From a virus, in IMG/VR virus record IMGVR_UViG_3300012930_000016, positions 1-43,946 of that record: a stretch of DNA of 43,946 nt, one strand, 5' to 3'. Of the stretch, positions 43,289 through 43,946 are shown piece after piece (the first letter of the stretch is position 1; each line of letters opens with the position of its first letter). A program made the position numbers and the translations under genes. A model generated the notes under the pieces. The model searched no databases, was not told the DNA's origin, and saw nothing but the letters and a program-made list of their open reading frames with translations.

Positions 43289-43477
43289 ATGCTGCTGCTG
43301 CGCTGGCTGGGGGACTGGGTGTACGCGCTGTGGATCAGCGTCGTGCCCCCCAAGAACTACGTCGCTGACCTGGCGTGCGGGCACAGTCCCGTAGGCCGGG
43401 ACCTACAGCCGAAGTGGCGGGTGCGTTGCAACGTCTGCGGCGAGAACACCATCGTGAGGGGAGTGCGACGCAGGTGA
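43289..43477 (+). CDS. Small zinc-ribbon-like protein
   Basis: A 62-residue protein starting MLLLRWLGDWVYALWISVV, a hydrophobic possibly membrane-associated helix, followed by LACGHSPVG and VRCNVCGENTIV, a CxxH/CxxC zinc ribbon, and a basic end. AGGAGGCTAGGGG precedes the ATG. GTGA overlap with the next gene. Confidence 0.6.
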   Translation: MLLLRWLGDWVYALWISVVPPKNYVADLACGHSPVGRDLQPKWRVRCNVCGENTIVRGVRRR

Positions 43478-43764
43478 ACGGCGACGAGCTGTGCCGCCAG
43501 CTGCGGGTGCTGGTGCTCCAGCGCTTCTCAGACGACCGGGGCCGGGTGGTGCTCCCCGATGGCCTGACGCTGGTGATGCACCCGACAACCTGGTACACCC
43601 TGGCGCAGGACCCGGAGATTGACCGGCGCATGGACTACCACAACAGGCGGCTCATGGACCTGCCCGTCCAGGTGGACGGGGAGGCAGAGCCGTTCAGCTG
43701 GAGGCTGACCGTCATCACCACCGAAGAGATCCTGGCCGGCACGATCGAGAGAATCAGCCCGTGA
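43474..43764 (+). CDS. Hypothetical protein
   Basis: 96 residues from GTG at 43474. ELCRQLRVLVLQRFSDDRGRV, LTLVMHPTTWYTLAQDPEID and a C-terminal FSWRLTVITTEEILAGTIERI. Looks like a small alpha/beta protein. The HPTTWYTLAQDP phrase resembles parts of structural proteins but its place here suggests otherwise. No family. Confidence 0.6.
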   Translation: MNGDELCRQLRVLVLQRFSDDRGRVVLPDGLTLVMHPTTWYTLAQDPEIDRRMDYHNRRLMDLPVQVDGEAEPFSWRLTVITTEEILAGTIERISP

Positions 43765-43946
43765 TGCGCCACTGCGACGGCACCGACCCCAACCTGACCA
43801 AGCAGGTACCCGCCGTGGACTTCGACAGCGACACGATGACCGTCAACACCATGTGGAAGGTGATCGCGGAACCGGGCATGATCGTCATCAACTGCCAGTG
43901 CGGCAAGCAGTTCGATGACGCGACCTGCACGGTGCTGTACCCGCAC
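43764..43946 (+). CDS. Hypothetical protein, 3' truncated by the window end
   Basis: ATG at 43764 directly follows a GTG at 43761 in the same frame, overlapping the previous stop. 61 codons are open to the window edge: MRHCDGTDPNLTKQVPAVDF, then MTVNTMWKVIAEPGMIVINC and QCGKQFDDATCTVLY. A CxC and a further Cys suggest a zinc site. The stop lies beyond the window. Confidence 0.5.
   Translation, partial: MRHCDGTDPNLTKQVPAVDFDSDTMTVNTMWKVIAEPGMIVINCQCGKQFDDATCTVLYPH

Noticed and set aside
1-43946. Integrase, attachment site or immunity repressor (temperate lifestyle)
   Set aside because: No tyrosine or serine recombinase motifs and no classic repressor were found. HTH proteins at 27965 and 34864 are not enough evidence, and genes outside the window are unseen.

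Overview
The window is most of the genome of a tailed, siphovirus-type bacteriophage of a high-GC Gram-positive host. I infer an actinomycete, probably Streptomyces or a relative, from the roughly two-thirds GC, frequent GTG starts, dense GTGA/ATGA start-stop overlaps, an HK97-type head with a long-tail module, and a GH25 lysozyme-type endolysin. Terminase and portal genes are not seen and should lie left of position 1. No integrase, recognisable repressor, tRNA, rRNA, IS element or CRISPR array was found.

Layout: (1) 1-11470, rightward: end of the head protease, two related decoration proteins, major capsid protein, head-tail connectors, tail tube, frameshifted tail assembly chaperones, tape measure with a lytic transglycosylase domain, distal tail protein, a large tail protein and a small protein. 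(2) 11467-13212, leftward: a tail-fibre-like protein and two membrane proteins. (3) 13292-14532, rightward: endolysin and holin. (4) 14526-28267, leftward: about 37 small tightly overlapping genes, mostly unknown and many with zinc-ribbon-like cysteines, including an NlpC/P60-like hydrolase, HNH endonuclease, ribbon-helix-helix protein, RecT annealase, YqaJ exonuclease and an HTH protein. (5) 28268-28745, divergent control region with dyads and hairpins. (6) 28746-34794, rightward: leader peptide, replication initiator with internal repeats, DnaB-type helicase, RuvC-like resolvase, papain-like protease and a DUF932 protein. (7) 34864-39960, rightward: HTH protein, ParB-like protein, SAM methyltransferase, DpdA-like DNA guanine transglycosylase, QueC, QueD, QueE and FolE. 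(8) 39974-43946, rightward: small zinc-ribbon and membrane proteins.

The most notable system is region 7. FolE, QueD, QueE and QueC together make the 7-deazaguanine preQ0 from GTP, and a DpdA-type transglycosylase would exchange it for guanine in DNA. The phage therefore probably carries 7-deazaguanine-modified DNA that resists host restriction. The cassette is unusual: QueE has eight extra residues inside its radical-SAM cysteine motif, QueC has a ~100-residue N-terminal extension that does not look like the known amidotransferase fusion, and a methyltransferase and a ParB-like protein are translationally coupled to dpdA. Other leads are two copies of an ACTCCC-N5-GGGAGT dyad, a repeated ACTCGTGTG box next to -10-like hexamers, a possible replication origin inside the initiator gene, candidate -1 frameshifts, and several previously untracked microproteins.
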